Part shown: positions 36,048-44,977 of the stretch, one piece after another
Layout: each line of letters starts with the position of its first letter
How positions within the stretch are numbered: position 1 is the stretch's first letter
Assembly: GCA_023267975.1 (NCBI GenBank)
Contig: JALNLA010000004.1
Span: forward strand, 62,001-126,000
DNA length: 64,000 nt
Reading direction: 5' to 3'
Origin: Candidatus Terraquivivens ruidianensis
GTDB lineage: Archaea > Thermoproteota > Nitrososphaeria_A > Caldarchaeales > Wolframiiraptoraceae
Notes under the pieces: generated by a model
Database searches by the model: none
Told to the model about the DNA's origin: nothing
The model's input: only the letters and a program-made list of their open reading frames with translations
Program-made: the position numbers and the translations under genes

Positions 36048-36090
36048 GTTTAAAATATATACAAACTATAATCGCGTTAATGCGACTATA
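36048..36090 (+). promoter_or_regulatory. Promoter with imperfect 24-base palindrome upstream of the HdrD-like locus
   Basis: A TATA-like TTTAAAATATATAC lies at 36048-36061. Directly after it, 36067-36090 is a 24-base imperfect palindrome (left arm TATAATCGCGTT, right arm AATGCGACTATA) in which 10 of 12 pairs match. It covers the expected transcript start, where a repressor could act. A ribosome-binding GGGGGAGGGAG precedes the TTG at 36113. Confidence 0.5.
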
Positions 36091-36112
36091 CGAAAAATAA
36101 GGGGGAGGGAGT

Positions 36113-36880
36113 TTGGACACTAATTTAAAGCTATTGATGGATTTTATCTTTGGAACGTTACCTTGGGTTACTTATGCAACATTCTTATTCGGCATCTCTT
36201 TAAAGCTATACACATGGTTTTCGACATCGCCACCCAGCAGGACAGTACCATCCTCCATATCCAGAACCCCAATCTCAGCAGAATCCATAAGGCTTACGAT
36301 AGGACAGTTCATATACTTGTTACTGTTTCAGGGTCGTTTCATAAAACCCAAGGCTAAATCCTTTGTGCTCTGGCTCATGTCTTTTTCGGCGCATATATCA
36401 CTGTTTTTAATACTGTTTGGGCATCTAAGACCCATTGGAGTTTGGTCAGCGTCCTGGTTTGCATGGATGGCATCTGAGCAATTTTTAACGAGGGATCTAC
36501 CATTCTATCTCGGCTGGGTCGTACTAGGCGGCTTTAGCCTGCTGTTAGTGAGGAGAGTGGTTGATAGGTCAGTGAGAAGTATATCCGGCTTTGACGATTA
36601 CTTTTTGCTTGCTATTTTAATTACAATATTTCTCGCTGGAAACATGATGCGCGTATCGCCTTACATTCACGAGTCCTTTGCGCTCAGAATATCACCAAGC
36701 ATCGTGATGCAACTTAAGGAGACACCATCGTTAATTTGGCTTGCCGTGCATGGTATTGCGGCCCAGGTCCTGATAATGTACATGCCGTTCAGCAAACTAT
36801 TCCACATAATAGCATCACCCTTCACCATTCTCGCCTACAGCATCAGACACGGCAGGCTTTACGGAGGTATGAAAACATGA
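36113..36880 (+). CDS. Membrane cytochrome-b-like subunit (NarI/DsrM/HdrE type)
   Basis: The 255-residue protein has about five to six membrane segments. Histidines sit near their ends (FSAHISLFLILFGHLR; WLAVHGIAAQVLIMYMPFSKLFH), as in diheme b cytochromes of the nitrate-reductase gamma / DsrM / HdrE group that exchange electrons with the quinone pool. The TTG start follows a strong purine-rich site. It overlaps the start of the HdrD-like gene by 4 bases, so the two should form a membrane complex like HdrED or DsrMK. Heme number and quinone use are inferred. Confidence 0.75.
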   Translation: MDTNLKLLMDFIFGTLPWVTYATFLFGISLKLYTWFSTSPPSRTVPSSISRTPISAESIRLTIGQFIYLLLFQGRFIKPKAKSFVLWLMSFSAHISLFLILFGHLRPIGVWSASWFAWMASEQFLTRDLPFYLGWVVLGGFSLLLVRRVVDRSVRSISGFDDYFLLAILITIFLAGNMMRVSPYIHESFALRISPSIVMQLKETPSLIWLAVHGIAAQVLIMYMPFSKLFHIIASPFTILAYSIRHGRLYGGMKT

Positions 36881-38094
36881 AGCTGGAGACTCTAAAAGAA
36901 GTGTCACCGTTTACCATGCTGCAGCTCGAGACGTGCGCGAGGTGCGCCCACTGTGCAGAATACTGTCCAGTCTATGACGTTCTGAAGAAACCACAGGTCA
37001 TGCCAGGGGGCAGAGTTTCGGTTATGCTTAAGATAATAAAGAGTGGTGTGAATCCGTGGTTCGCGCTCTATCGATCAAAGACAAATAAGTTAAATGAGAT
37101 TGAGAACTACGTCGAAAACGTTTACAACTGTGCCCTCTGTGGCAGATGTATGGCCGTATGTCCGTTCGGGATACAGACGGATATACTTTGGGAACTGTTC
37201 AGAAAGATTGTTTATAGGTTCAATAAACACCCACCCGTACTCAAGGAGGTTGATAAGTTCATACTCAGCACATACAACGCTTATGGCGTGGGAAACGATG
37301 CAAGGTCGATGTGGGTTGATTATTTAGGTCTTGATAACGCTAAGATAAACGAACGTTCTGATGTTGTGTATTTTGTAGGATGCACATCTTCGTTTAAGGC
37401 CGTCGCGCAAGACATAGCTTATGCCACATCTCTGATCTTAAACCATGCAAGGTTAAGCTGGACACTCCTTGGCGAGGATGAGTGGTGCTGCGGTGCGCCG
37501 CTACTCATGATAGGAGACGAGGATGGTGCTAGGAAGATGGCTGAGCATAATGTTAAGGCAATAGAGAACTTAGATGCGAAGCTGGTAGTATCGGCATGTC
37601 CAGGGTGCGCAAGGACTATTAAGCAAAAGTATCCATCATTGATAGGTAGGGCTCTAAGGTTTAACGTTATGCATGTTATGGAGTTACTTGACCTATACAT
37701 CAGAAAGGAGCGCATGCCACTCAAAGGAATAGAAAAGGAATCTGCTCTTGTAACGTACCATGACCCGTGTGAGCTTGCAAGGCTCAGTGGTGTGATAGAC
37801 GAGCCGAGACACGTTATTCATGCTGTAACGTTTTCTTTTAGGGAGATGCCTGAGGGCAAGAAAGACGTGCGCTGTTGTGGGGGAGGGGGCATCCTCCAAG
37901 CGGTGAACGACGAGTTAAGGTTAAGCATAGCCGAAAAAAGGGTGAGACAAGCTCAGGCCCTTGAAGCCGAAATCCTCACCTCCGCATGCCCAGCCTGCAA
38001 AATAACGCTGATGGATGGGTTAAAAAAGATCGGCGTAAAGATGCAGGTTCTAGATGTGACAGAATTATTTGCCAGGAAACTCGGCTTAATGTAG
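36877..38094 (+). CDS. HdrD/DsrK-like iron-sulfur protein, copy A
   Basis: From ATG 36877 (overlapping the cytochrome gene) the protein has 405 residues. Two N-terminal 4Fe-4S motifs (C20, C23, C26, C30 in CARCAHCAEYC; then CALCGRCMAVC) are followed by two complete CCG domains: VGCTSSFK, DEWCCGAPLLM, SACPGCART; and HDPCELARL, VRCCGGGGIL, SACPACKIT. This is the HdrD/DsrK catalytic architecture, able to hold a noncubane cluster that reacts with disulfides. The partner cytochrome lies directly upstream and a GcvH-like gene follows. The natural substrate is unknown. Confidence 0.88.
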   Translation: MKLETLKEVSPFTMLQLETCARCAHCAEYCPVYDVLKKPQVMPGGRVSVMLKIIKSGVNPWFALYRSKTNKLNEIENYVENVYNCALCGRCMAVCPFGIQTDILWELFRKIVYRFNKHPPVLKEVDKFILSTYNAYGVGNDARSMWVDYLGLDNAKINERSDVVYFVGCTSSFKAVAQDIAYATSLILNHARLSWTLLGEDEWCCGAPLLMIGDEDGARKMAEHNVKAIENLDAKLVVSACPGCARTIKQKYPSLIGRALRFNVMHVMELLDLYIRKERMPLKGIEKESALVTYHDPCELARLSGVIDEPRHVIHAVTFSFREMPEGKKDVRCCGGGGILQAVNDELRLSIAEKRVRQAQALEAEILTSACPACKITLMDGLKKIGVKMQVLDVTELFARKLGLM

Positions 38095-38118
38095 GTTTTC
38101 CGAATCTTTTAACTGATA

Positions 38119-38193
38119 TATACATGTATAAGTCAGTATAACATGCTAAGTCTTTATACGACGTAGGTTATACTTCTCTATATTGTTATAACA
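38119..38193. promoter_or_regulatory. Two perfect palindromes in the promoter of the second module
   Basis: TATACATGTATA (38119-38130) and TGTTATAACA (38184-38193) are perfect palindromes within a 117-base gap. Between them lie inverted GTATAAC (about 38136) and GTTATAC (about 38167) half sites. The second palindrome ends 5 bases before the ribosome-binding GAGGTG (38199-38204). The repeated GT(T)ATAA(C) words suggest a multi-site operator. Confidence 0.4.
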
Positions 38194-38211
38194 TTTGAGA
38201 GGTGAAAAGAC

Positions 38212-38580
38212 TTGTCAGAGAAAAGCATGCTTCGGGAGCGGCTGTTGACATACGACCATTTCTGGGTTAAGATTGAGCACAAATCTCCGACACCATTGGT
38301 AAAGATAGGCCTGAAAGAGGCCACCACTAAGGCAGTGGGGCAGATAGAGGCCTTCAGGGCCTTGCCGAAGGGTAGATGCGTTAACAAAGGATATCCGTTT
38401 GGGTCAATAGAGCACGGAAGAAAGATACTCATACTGCGTAGCCCTATAACAGGTTCGATAGTTGAAGTAAACGAAGAGCTTATCAAAAATCCGCAGCTGA
38501 TAAACGAGGACCCTTACGGTAAAGGTTGGATAGCCATCCTGAAGCCAAGCAACGTTGAGGAATTGGATGCATTATTCTGA
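38212..38580 (+). CDS. GcvH-like protein A without the lipoyl lysine
   Basis: A 122-residue protein with the full hammerhead fold of glycine cleavage H protein: HFWVKIEHKSPTPLVKIGL, LPKGRCVNKGYPFGSIEHG, RSPITGSIVEVNEEL and NEDPYGKGWIAILKPS. In true H proteins the lipoyl Lys lies seven residues before the S-P of the hairpin; here that position is Arg70 (EHGRK), while LbpA at 44978 has Lys70 in an ungapped alignment. It is therefore probably not lipoylated, though Lys71 is next door. TTG start after GAGGTG. It precedes the second cytochrome and HdrD-like genes. Confidence 0.85.
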   Translation: MSEKSMLRERLLTYDHFWVKIEHKSPTPLVKIGLKEATTKAVGQIEAFRALPKGRCVNKGYPFGSIEHGRKILILRSPITGSIVEVNEELIKNPQLINEDPYGKGWIAILKPSNVEELDALF

Positions 38581-39460
38581 AGACAAGGCAAAGATACTTC
38601 TACGGTGGAGAATGATGGTGCCGGATGCGGTATTTTTTGCATCTACATTTTTTCTAATCGGGATGGTATCCCTAATCGTCGGAGCCTTATGGAATATTAG
38701 GATATGGTTTCTCGGAGCGGAGAGTGTTGTAGGAACGATTAAGAAGGCGCTGTTAACTGTCCTAAATCCTCGTTCCTTAGCGGCCATTATCAAGGCGTTC
38801 CTAGTCAAGGTCTTTGGTCAGCATAGACTCTACAAGTATGAAAGGCTGAGGGGGTTAGAGAAAGCATCCTTTGTTTCTTTTTACGTTTTGTTAATACTTT
38901 CGAACCACATAGCCGCGGACATAGCAACAGGTGTTTCGAGTATTCAAGAGCTGATGGTAGAATTCTTTAGATCACCCTTCTTTCCTGGCTACATATTCTA
39001 TGAGCTAGGCACTGAGCTACCATTGATTTGGGCACTCTTCCTTCTGATCGATAATCTCTCGATGGCCGTTGTGTTGCTATTTGCCGAGGGGCTTGCGATA
39101 CATAGAAGGTTCATCAAAAAGAACTTCATGTTTGGTACGAAAGAAGACGCCATTGGTCTTTTCATGCCTGTGATATGGTTCCTCTTCAGGTACATGGCCG
39201 AGGCTGCAACAATTGTGAAGTTTGGCTTTCCGGACTCGGGTAAGTTCATGTTCATAGCATATGGTATAGCCCAACTCATGGCGGGTCTAAGTCCTGCACA
39301 AATCGAGTTGCTCTACAACGTCCTCTGGTCGACCTCTGGATTCTTCCTTGGAGTCTTCGTGGGCGCCATACCCCACTCGGGCAGGCTCTGGCACGCATTC
39401 GCTGGTCCTATTGCCATGTTGGCCAATTCTGTACCTAAAACTGTAAGGAGTGTGAAGTAA
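38567..39460 (+). CDS. Membrane cytochrome-b-like subunit B (NarI/DsrM type)
   Basis: From ATG 38567 (6 bases after TTGAGG; a TTG at 38555 is the alternative) the protein has 297 residues with about six membrane segments. Candidate heme or structural histidines occur in FGQHRLYKYE, LLILSNHIAADIATG, AIHRRFIKK and AIPHSGRLWHAFAGP. It is a different sequence from the 36113 cytochrome but the same type. It overlaps the end of the GcvH-like gene and lies 3 bases before the HdrD-like copy B, implying a second membrane complex. Confidence 0.7.
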   Translation: MHYSEDKAKILLRWRMMVPDAVFFASTFFLIGMVSLIVGALWNIRIWFLGAESVVGTIKKALLTVLNPRSLAAIIKAFLVKVFGQHRLYKYERLRGLEKASFVSFYVLLILSNHIAADIATGVSSIQELMVEFFRSPFFPGYIFYELGTELPLIWALFLLIDNLSMAVVLLFAEGLAIHRRFIKKNFMFGTKEDAIGLFMPVIWFLFRYMAEAATIVKFGFPDSGKFMFIAYGIAQLMAGLSPAQIELLYNVLWSTSGFFLGVFVGAIPHSGRLWHAFAGPIAMLANSVPKTVRSVK

Positions 39461-39463
39461 GGT

Positions 39464-40699
39464 ATGGCAAAAGTAAGAAGCTTACCGTTAAGCGTTAAGC
39501 AGATGATAGAGCTTGACGGTTGTGTCAGGTGCGAGATATGTAGGGAGGAGTGCTCGCTGTACAGGCTCCTGAACTCTAATCCGCATCCCTTGGGTTTCCC
39601 CACCAGCTGCGGCGGGATAATCAGACGATTTAGGCCTCTGGTTCGTAAAGACCATAGTTTGAAGGCAAAACTTTTTGGACTAAGGTCTCCGTCGGATGAA
39701 GAGGTGTGGGAGCTTGCCGATGCTCTCTTCTTGAACTGCTCGCTGTGTGGCAGGTGTAGCGCATTCTGCCCAATCGGTATAGAGACGCCATCGCTCATAA
39801 CCTCCATGAGGGAGTACTTTATGGAGATTCTTGGCAACGTTCATTGCGCTGTTGAGTTCTTGGACAACCTCCATCGCATGGTTAACGAGACAAAGAACGT
39901 TTTTGGTGTGGATAACTCCGCAAGAACCAACTGGTCACTATACACAGGAGTAGATGTTAACGTTAAAGACAGTGCCAACGTAGTGTATTTTGTCGGTTGC
40001 ATCTCGTCTTATCAAGGTAGGGCGCAGGACATATCTGCGGCCATAACCTCGATATTAAATTACGTAGGCGAGGATTGGACGCTTTTGAAGGATGAGGCTT
40101 GCTGTGGTCATCCGCTCACGGTGAGTGGCGGGATTAGGAAGGCTGTAAATTTAGTAAGACACAATTTAGAGCAGTTAGCATCCATTGGTGCTAAGACCGT
40201 TGTGACGGGCTGTCCAGGCTGTTACCTTGCCATAAAGCATGAATGGCCAAAGTTGCTGGGTCGTGAGTTCGACTTTGAGGTGCTCCACTTCACTGAGCTA
40301 CTCAACAGATACATAACTAATGGCAAATTAAAGATACCAATCCTAGAGGCTAGAGTTACGTACCACGACCCCTGTGAGCTGGGTAGGCTCGGAGGCATTA
40401 TCGAAGAACCTAGGAAGGTTATCAAGCGAGTAACCCGAGAGTTCATTGAACCATACGGTCATGGTATGGAGGGTATATGCTGCGGCTCTGGTGGTATGCT
40501 AAAAGCGTTGAACCCAGAGCTTTCGGGACAGCTTGCTATTCAAAGGTTGAAGATGTTGAAGGTCACTGAGCCTGAATACATACTTTCAGCATGCCCGACA
40601 TGTGTACAAGCCTTTGCCTCCGTTGCGCCAAAAATTGACGGAAAGCTTAAAGTGTTAGACCTAAGTCAGTTGATTGCCCAGCAGAACAATCTGTTATAA
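39464..40699 (+). CDS. HdrD/DsrK-like iron-sulfur protein, copy B
   Basis: The 411-residue protein has an N-terminal cluster motif C20-C23-C26-C30 (CVRCEICREEC), a second CSLCGRCSAFC near 100, and two CCG domains: VGCISSYQG, DEACCGHPLTV, GCPGCYLA; then HDPCELGRL, GICCGSGGML, SACPTCVQA. An insert of about 25 residues after the first cluster (NPHPLGFPTSCGG) distinguishes it from copy A. It is most like copy C at 43773, sharing the WxxYTGxDVNxKDSAxVVYFVGCI stretch, so B and C are the more recent duplicates. Partner of the 38567 cytochrome. Confidence 0.88.
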   Translation: MAKVRSLPLSVKQMIELDGCVRCEICREECSLYRLLNSNPHPLGFPTSCGGIIRRFRPLVRKDHSLKAKLFGLRSPSDEEVWELADALFLNCSLCGRCSAFCPIGIETPSLITSMREYFMEILGNVHCAVEFLDNLHRMVNETKNVFGVDNSARTNWSLYTGVDVNVKDSANVVYFVGCISSYQGRAQDISAAITSILNYVGEDWTLLKDEACCGHPLTVSGGIRKAVNLVRHNLEQLASIGAKTVVTGCPGCYLAIKHEWPKLLGREFDFEVLHFTELLNRYITNGKLKIPILEARVTYHDPCELGRLGGIIEEPRKVIKRVTREFIEPYGHGMEGICCGSGGMLKALNPELSGQLAIQRLKMLKVTEPEYILSACPTCVQAFASVAPKIDGKLKVLDLSQLIAQQNNLL

Positions 40700-40701
40700 A
40701 T

Positions 40702-41799
40702 TTAACTTTCGTCCGAGTTCTTAGTCGGGCACTCAATAGTAACGAATTTTCCAGATTCCTCTAGAGACCTGTTTATCGCCACCTCTGCAATCTGACGATA
40801 ACATAAACCAATTTCCTTAAGAGCGTGTATTATTCGGAAGAGGTAGTGCCTGAATGATTTACTATTGCCGGCCAATTTTTCACTACTCTCTATTTTCTCC
40901 CCAACTAAACTGTTAATTTGAGCTATTGCCCTATTTGCCAGCAAAAGGTCCCTTGATAGAAGAGAATCTATTGCATTTTGAGATATGTGCTTTAGTGTTG
41001 CATAAAAATCCGCGCACCAATCTATGATACGTTTCTCAATCCCGCACCCACTTGTGAATATTTCATATGTCGAAAGCGCAATTGATTCACTCAAGTTGAC
41101 AGCCCTCTTAAGCAAAACTAACACCAGTCTATTACCGAGCAACCATAGAGTTGACTTTATCCCGAGGGCCTCCCGTACACTTGGGTCGCTGACTGCTCTT
41201 ATAAGCTGCCTTACCGTTAACCAGTAAAGTCTATCACATTCTTCACCTATACTCATAATACGCTTAATCATGTCTTGGTTACCACTTGACAACATACTTA
41301 CAGCGCTCTCAAGCATATCCACTACAAGGCTATGAAACCTCCTGATAGAGCTGTCCATGGAAGGCCTTACGGGATTTGAGAGATTCTGAATAATTATGAT
41401 GTTTTCAGAGCTGTCTACGATGTGGACTCCAATGAGCTTCCTTGTCACTGCACTAACTTCCTCAATCTGTCTCTGCGTGAACGGTCTTCTGGATTGTAGC
41501 CAAATCGTGTCGTGACCAGCTACGTAAGCCCCTATCAAAGCCCTAGTGATAGAATGAGGCTCTACACATGCGTCCACATTTATTATACAGACCGGTGGTC
41601 CAACTCCGCCTTCTCGCTCAACTTTGCTTAATTCTAACGAATCACCTGTCTGTCTTACGACCAAGTAATCGTTCTCCTTTATACCAACAGAATCAGCCCA
41701 AGCTTTTGGTAGTGTAACACATAACGCTGACCGGCCAAGCTTCATTACCTTTCTTAAAGTGCGGCCATACCCATACAAACGGCTACTTTTTATGCTCAA
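40702..41799 (-). CDS. AbrB/SpoVT-PhoU domain regulator, copy 1
   Basis: The 365-residue protein starts with a swapped-hairpin AbrB-type DNA-binding domain (KLGRSALCVTLPKAWADSVG, then KENDYLVV, residues about 15-50). A long helical region follows with PhoU-like three-helix bundles (around 140-350, with ESAVSMLSSGNQDMIKRIM). Archaeal proteins of this type are annotated PhoU-like regulators. No phosphate transport genes are near; instead it sits inside the redox locus, divergent from GcvH-like B. A paralogue lies at 45985. I infer it controls this locus, possibly through the palindrome in front of it. Confidence 0.8.
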   Translation of the reverse strand: MSIKSSRLYGYGRTLRKVMKLGRSALCVTLPKAWADSVGIKENDYLVVRQTGDSLELSKVEREGGVGPPVCIINVDACVEPHSITRALIGAYVAGHDTIWLQSRRPFTQRQIEEVSAVTRKLIGVHIVDSSENIIIIQNLSNPVRPSMDSSIRRFHSLVVDMLESAVSMLSSGNQDMIKRIMSIGEECDRLYWLTVRQLIRAVSDPSVREALGIKSTLWLLGNRLVLVLLKRAVNLSESIALSTYEIFTSGCGIEKRIIDWCADFYATLKHISQNAIDSLLSRDLLLANRAIAQINSLVGEKIESSEKLAGNSKSFRHYLFRIIHALKEIGLCYRQIAEVAINRSLEESGKFVTIECPTKNSDES

Positions 41800-41832
41800 T
41801 TCTATGTAAAAACGCTACGTCTGGTATTTATG

Positions 41833-41850
41833 TGTAACGTATACGTAACA
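41833..41850. promoter_or_regulatory. 18-base palindrome between the regulator and GcvH-like B
   Basis: TGTAACGTATACGTAACA at 41833-41850 is a palindrome with 8 of 9 pairs matched; its core ACGTATACGT is perfect. It lies between the divergent AbrB-PhoU gene (start 41799) and GcvH-like B (start 41928), about 34 bases before the former. An autoregulatory operator is likely but inferred. Confidence 0.5.
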
Positions 41851-41927
41851 TTTGTCTGACATATGAAACAATACGTCATGAATAATATCGCGCTGTAATT
41901 AAGTGCATTTGGAGGTGGTCTAAGAAA

Positions 41928-42329
41928 ATGGCAATAACCATTTCTGCGCTCGTAGGGAAGTTGTTCATCTCGAAGGCTAGTCATGGAATGTGGGCGAGGT
42001 TTGAGCAAGCAGGCGATGGTTCTGAAATACTTGTACGTGTTGGTCTTGTGAGGGATGTTGTGGAGTCTGTGGGCACGATAGAGTTCGTTAGGGTCCTTCC
42101 GAAAGGGCGTCTAATTACTAGGGGGCATCCTTTCGGCTCCGTAGAACACGGTATGCGTGTGGTGCTCCTAAGAAGTCCAGTATCCGGCTGGATAGTTGAG
42201 GTCAACGAGGCGCTGAGGGGGAGGCCTGAGCTCATAAACGAGGACCCGTATGGTGAAGGTTGGGTCGCCGTGCTTAGGCCAATTAACTATGAAGAAGACG
42301 CAGGGTATTTTAGTGAATTAACAAAATAG
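41928..42329 (+). CDS. GcvH-like protein B without the lipoyl lysine
   Basis: A 133-residue H-protein homologue: ILVRVGLVRDVVESVGTIEF, LPKGRLITRGHPFGSVEHG, RSPVSGWIVEVNEAL and NEDPYGEGWVAVLRP. The lipoyl position, seven residues before S-P, is Met76 (EHGMR) and no Lys is adjacent, so lipoylation by the usual route is excluded. The EHG that precedes it is shared with GcvH-like A but differs from the ETG of the lysine-bearing LbpA. GGAGGTGG lies upstream of the ATG. The FAD oxidase gene follows after 2 bases. Confidence 0.85.
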   Translation: MAITISALVGKLFISKASHGMWARFEQAGDGSEILVRVGLVRDVVESVGTIEFVRVLPKGRLITRGHPFGSVEHGMRVVLLRSPVSGWIVEVNEALRGRPELINEDPYGEGWVAVLRPINYEEDAGYFSELTK

Positions 42330-42331
42330 GT

Positions 42332-43771
42332 ATGGTGGCCATAATGGCCACATCTAACAATTTTTTAAGAGAACTTGTTAACAAGCTGGGACAAGAGTGC
42401 GTTTCCGTAGATTCGCTCGAAAAGCTCGTTTATGCCCACGACTTAGCGGCTTTACCCAAGTCTGTAAAGTTACTCTTTAACACGACCCCTGACGCAATAG
42501 CACGACCGAGGAGCATAGAACATGTAGCAGAAATTATTAGGCTGGCGAATGAGTACAAAATCCCCGTTATAGCTCGAGGTGGTGCCACATGGGGGTTCGG
42601 GGGTACAGTGCCAGTGAGGGGTGGCATAATTTTGGATCTGACGGGGCTTAACAGGGTAGTTAATTTAGACGAAAAGAATGGGTTGCTGACCGTCGAGTGC
42701 GGGGTCGTATGGGAAGACATTATGCGTTTTTTGCAGGAGACGAATTGGGAGCTACCAACGTACCCTTCGAGTGCGTTAAGCTCAACCGTTGGCGGTTGGG
42801 CGGCTACTGGTGGAATAGGTTATGGTTCCCTTAAGTACGGCCCATTCGTCAAGAACGTTGCCAAGGTAACCGCTGTCCTTCCAGATGGAAGGGTCGTCGT
42901 GGCTGACGATAACAGCAACCCTAATCTATCACAGCTGTTTGGGTCCGAGGGCATCTTGTGCATATTTGCTGATTTAACTTTGAAGTTGATTCCGAAGAGC
43001 GAGGTAGAGAGGCCGTTTATGGCAAACTTTAGCAACTTTGCCAATGCCGTGATGGCAGCTCAGGAGGTTTTGAGGTTAACAAACCCACATTCTCTCGTTC
43101 TAAGGACTTTTGGATTCGTTAGGGCAAAGGACTACATCGAGTCTGATACATATTTCTTTGGATGCTTTAATGGTAACAGGTACGATGTTGACAGGCAACA
43201 CCTTACATTGGGTAGCATCGTAAATCGATATCGCGGGTACCTTACCCCAGAAGACGAGGCGAGGCGTGAATGGGAAGAGAGGTTTTATACACTAAGGATT
43301 AAGAAGTGGGGACCAAGTATCCTAGGCAACGAGTTCATAATACCAGTACATAAAATACTAGATATTGTAAAGTATTGCTGGCATCTAGGCAACCAAGCAC
43401 ATTTAGATGTAGAGGTTGAAGTAATGTTTATATCAAGAGATAAGGCCCTAATGTTCCAACTCTTCCTTTGTGACGAAAGAAAGTCCATCAGATACCTTAC
43501 GGAGGCTGCCATAACGAAGAAAGTGCTTGACGCTGCCATAAAGGCTGGAGGCAAACCTTACGGTTATGGATTATGGAACTTTCCATTCATGGAGAGGGCA
43601 GAGCCGGAGAAAAAAAGGGAGCTCAAAAGTATGAAAGGTGTGCTGGACCCACAGAACGTACTAAACCCGGGCAAAACGATAGGCGCTGAGCTCATGTTAG
43701 GTATCCCTCTTCCTGGAAAGCTATACAGCACGTTCATGGATGGCGTGTGGGTTTTAAGGAAGGTGGTTTAA
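42332..43771 (+). CDS. GlcD-like FAD-linked oxidase (VAO/PCMH family)
   Basis: The 479-residue protein has the PCMH FAD-binding domain (IPVIARGGATWGFGGTVPV, IILDLTGLNRVVNLDEKNGL, SSTVGGWAATGGIGYGSLKY) and a C-terminal FAD-oxidase C domain ending LDPQNVLNPGK. These are features of glycolate, D-lactate and alkyl-DHAP-type oxidases. Gene order with the downstream two-CCG protein matches GlcD-GlcF and archaeal D-lactate dehydrogenase pairs. The substrate is probably a 2-hydroxyacid, by family only. The ATG at 42332 or 42344 may be used. Confidence 0.82.
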   Translation: MVAIMATSNNFLRELVNKLGQECVSVDSLEKLVYAHDLAALPKSVKLLFNTTPDAIARPRSIEHVAEIIRLANEYKIPVIARGGATWGFGGTVPVRGGIILDLTGLNRVVNLDEKNGLLTVECGVVWEDIMRFLQETNWELPTYPSSALSSTVGGWAATGGIGYGSLKYGPFVKNVAKVTAVLPDGRVVVADDNSNPNLSQLFGSEGILCIFADLTLKLIPKSEVERPFMANFSNFANAVMAAQEVLRLTNPHSLVLRTFGFVRAKDYIESDTYFFGCFNGNRYDVDRQHLTLGSIVNRYRGYLTPEDEARREWEERFYTLRIKKWGPSILGNEFIIPVHKILDIVKYCWHLGNQAHLDVEVEVMFISRDKALMFQLFLCDERKSIRYLTEAAITKKVLDAAIKAGGKPYGYGLWNFPFMERAEPEKKRELKSMKGVLDPQNVLNPGKTIGAELMLGIPLPGKLYSTFMDGVWVLRKVV

Positions 43772-43772
43772 G

Positions 43773-44942
43773 ATGCTTGTCCTGCCAAAACTACAGTTAG
43801 AGGACGTCTTCGCTTGCGCTCAGTGCGGCTATTGTATGAAAAGGTGTCCCGTTTATTACTTTTTGGGATGGGAGTCTACATCGCCAAGGGGTAAAATATT
43901 CGCCCTTAAAGAAATTTTAGGAAATGATGGTAGATTGGACGAGCAAAGCATACGTAAACTCGGAAAGTCCTTCTCTACAAGGTTTTTCAACTGTACGTTT
44001 TGCGGGTTCTGTAGAGAAGTCTGTCATGTAGAGATTGATTTACTGGAGATATGGTCAAAAGTTAGGGAGATACTGTATGACCATGAAGTTGTGCCCGAGA
44101 GCATTATCAAGTTATCTGAAACAGTAAAAAAATCAAAGAATATTTACATGATGGACAATTTATCAAGGACGGATTGGATTACTTACACCGGTGCCGACGT
44201 AAACTTTAAGGATTCGGCAGAGGTCGTCTACTTTGTTGGTTGTATAACATCGTTCTCCGGTAGAGTTCAGTCAATTGCGCAGGCAGTTTCCTCAATCCTA
44301 AATTCTGCGAATGAGGATTGGACGTTGCTGAAGGACGAATGGTGCTGCGGTCATCCACTCGCTCTCTCCGGCGCTATTAGAGAGGCTAGGGTTTTGGCGC
44401 TCCACAACGTCGAGATGATAGAGTCTACAGGTGCAAAGAAAGTTGTGACAGGCTGTCCAGGCTGTTACCTTGCGCTTAAGCATGAGTATCCGAGACTTTT
44501 AGGGAAAAAACCTAGGTTTGAAGTGCTGCATTCCAGCCAACTACTTGACACCTACATAACTTCTGGAAAGCTTGTAGTCCCTAAGGCAGACATAACTTTA
44601 ACCTATCACGACCCCTGCGAGCTTGGAAGAATATCCGGTGTCATCAGAGAACCTCGGGTAGTCCTGCAAAGCGTTACGGATACATTCATAGAGCCCGAGT
44701 ATTTTGGAAGAGAATCAATATGCTGCGGCTCTGGAGGTCTGCTGAAGGCGGTCAACCCATCTCTGGCCGATAACCTTACCCAGAGGAGGTATGGCATGCT
44801 AGCATCCACGAACGCTGAGGTGATTGTCTCGGCATGTCCTGCATGTGTTCAAGCACTTGCTCAAACAGCTACCGCGATACAAAACGGCAAGCGTGTTATC
44901 GATATATCGCAACTGATAGCCGAGCAATTGGGTTTAATGTAG
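43773..44942 (+). CDS. HdrD/GlcF-like iron-sulfur protein, copy C
   Basis: The 389-residue protein begins one base after the GlcD-like gene stop. Cluster motifs are C15-C18-C21-C25 (CAQCGYCMKRC) and CTFCGFCREVC; CCG domains are VGCITSFSG, DEWCCGHPLAL, GCPGCYLAL and HDPCELGRI, SICCGSGGLL, SACPACVQA. As GlcF it would take electrons from the flavoprotein. No cytochrome is next to it, unlike copies A and B, so its electron acceptor may be soluble or shared with those complexes. Confidence 0.87.
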   Translation: MLVLPKLQLEDVFACAQCGYCMKRCPVYYFLGWESTSPRGKIFALKEILGNDGRLDEQSIRKLGKSFSTRFFNCTFCGFCREVCHVEIDLLEIWSKVREILYDHEVVPESIIKLSETVKKSKNIYMMDNLSRTDWITYTGADVNFKDSAEVVYFVGCITSFSGRVQSIAQAVSSILNSANEDWTLLKDEWCCGHPLALSGAIREARVLALHNVEMIESTGAKKVVTGCPGCYLALKHEYPRLLGKKPRFEVLHSSQLLDTYITSGKLVVPKADITLTYHDPCELGRISGVIREPRVVLQSVTDTFIEPEYFGRESICCGSGGLLKAVNPSLADNLTQRRYGMLASTNAEVIVSACPACVQALAQTATAIQNGKRVIDISQLIAEQLGLM

Positions 44943-44977
44943 CAATAAAAATTTTTAGTTTTAAACCATCAGGTTAA

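Noticed and set aside
36736-38094. A longer HdrD-A starting at 36736
   Set aside because: The added 47 residues overlap the cytochrome gene in another frame and do not resemble the family; ATG 36877 fits.
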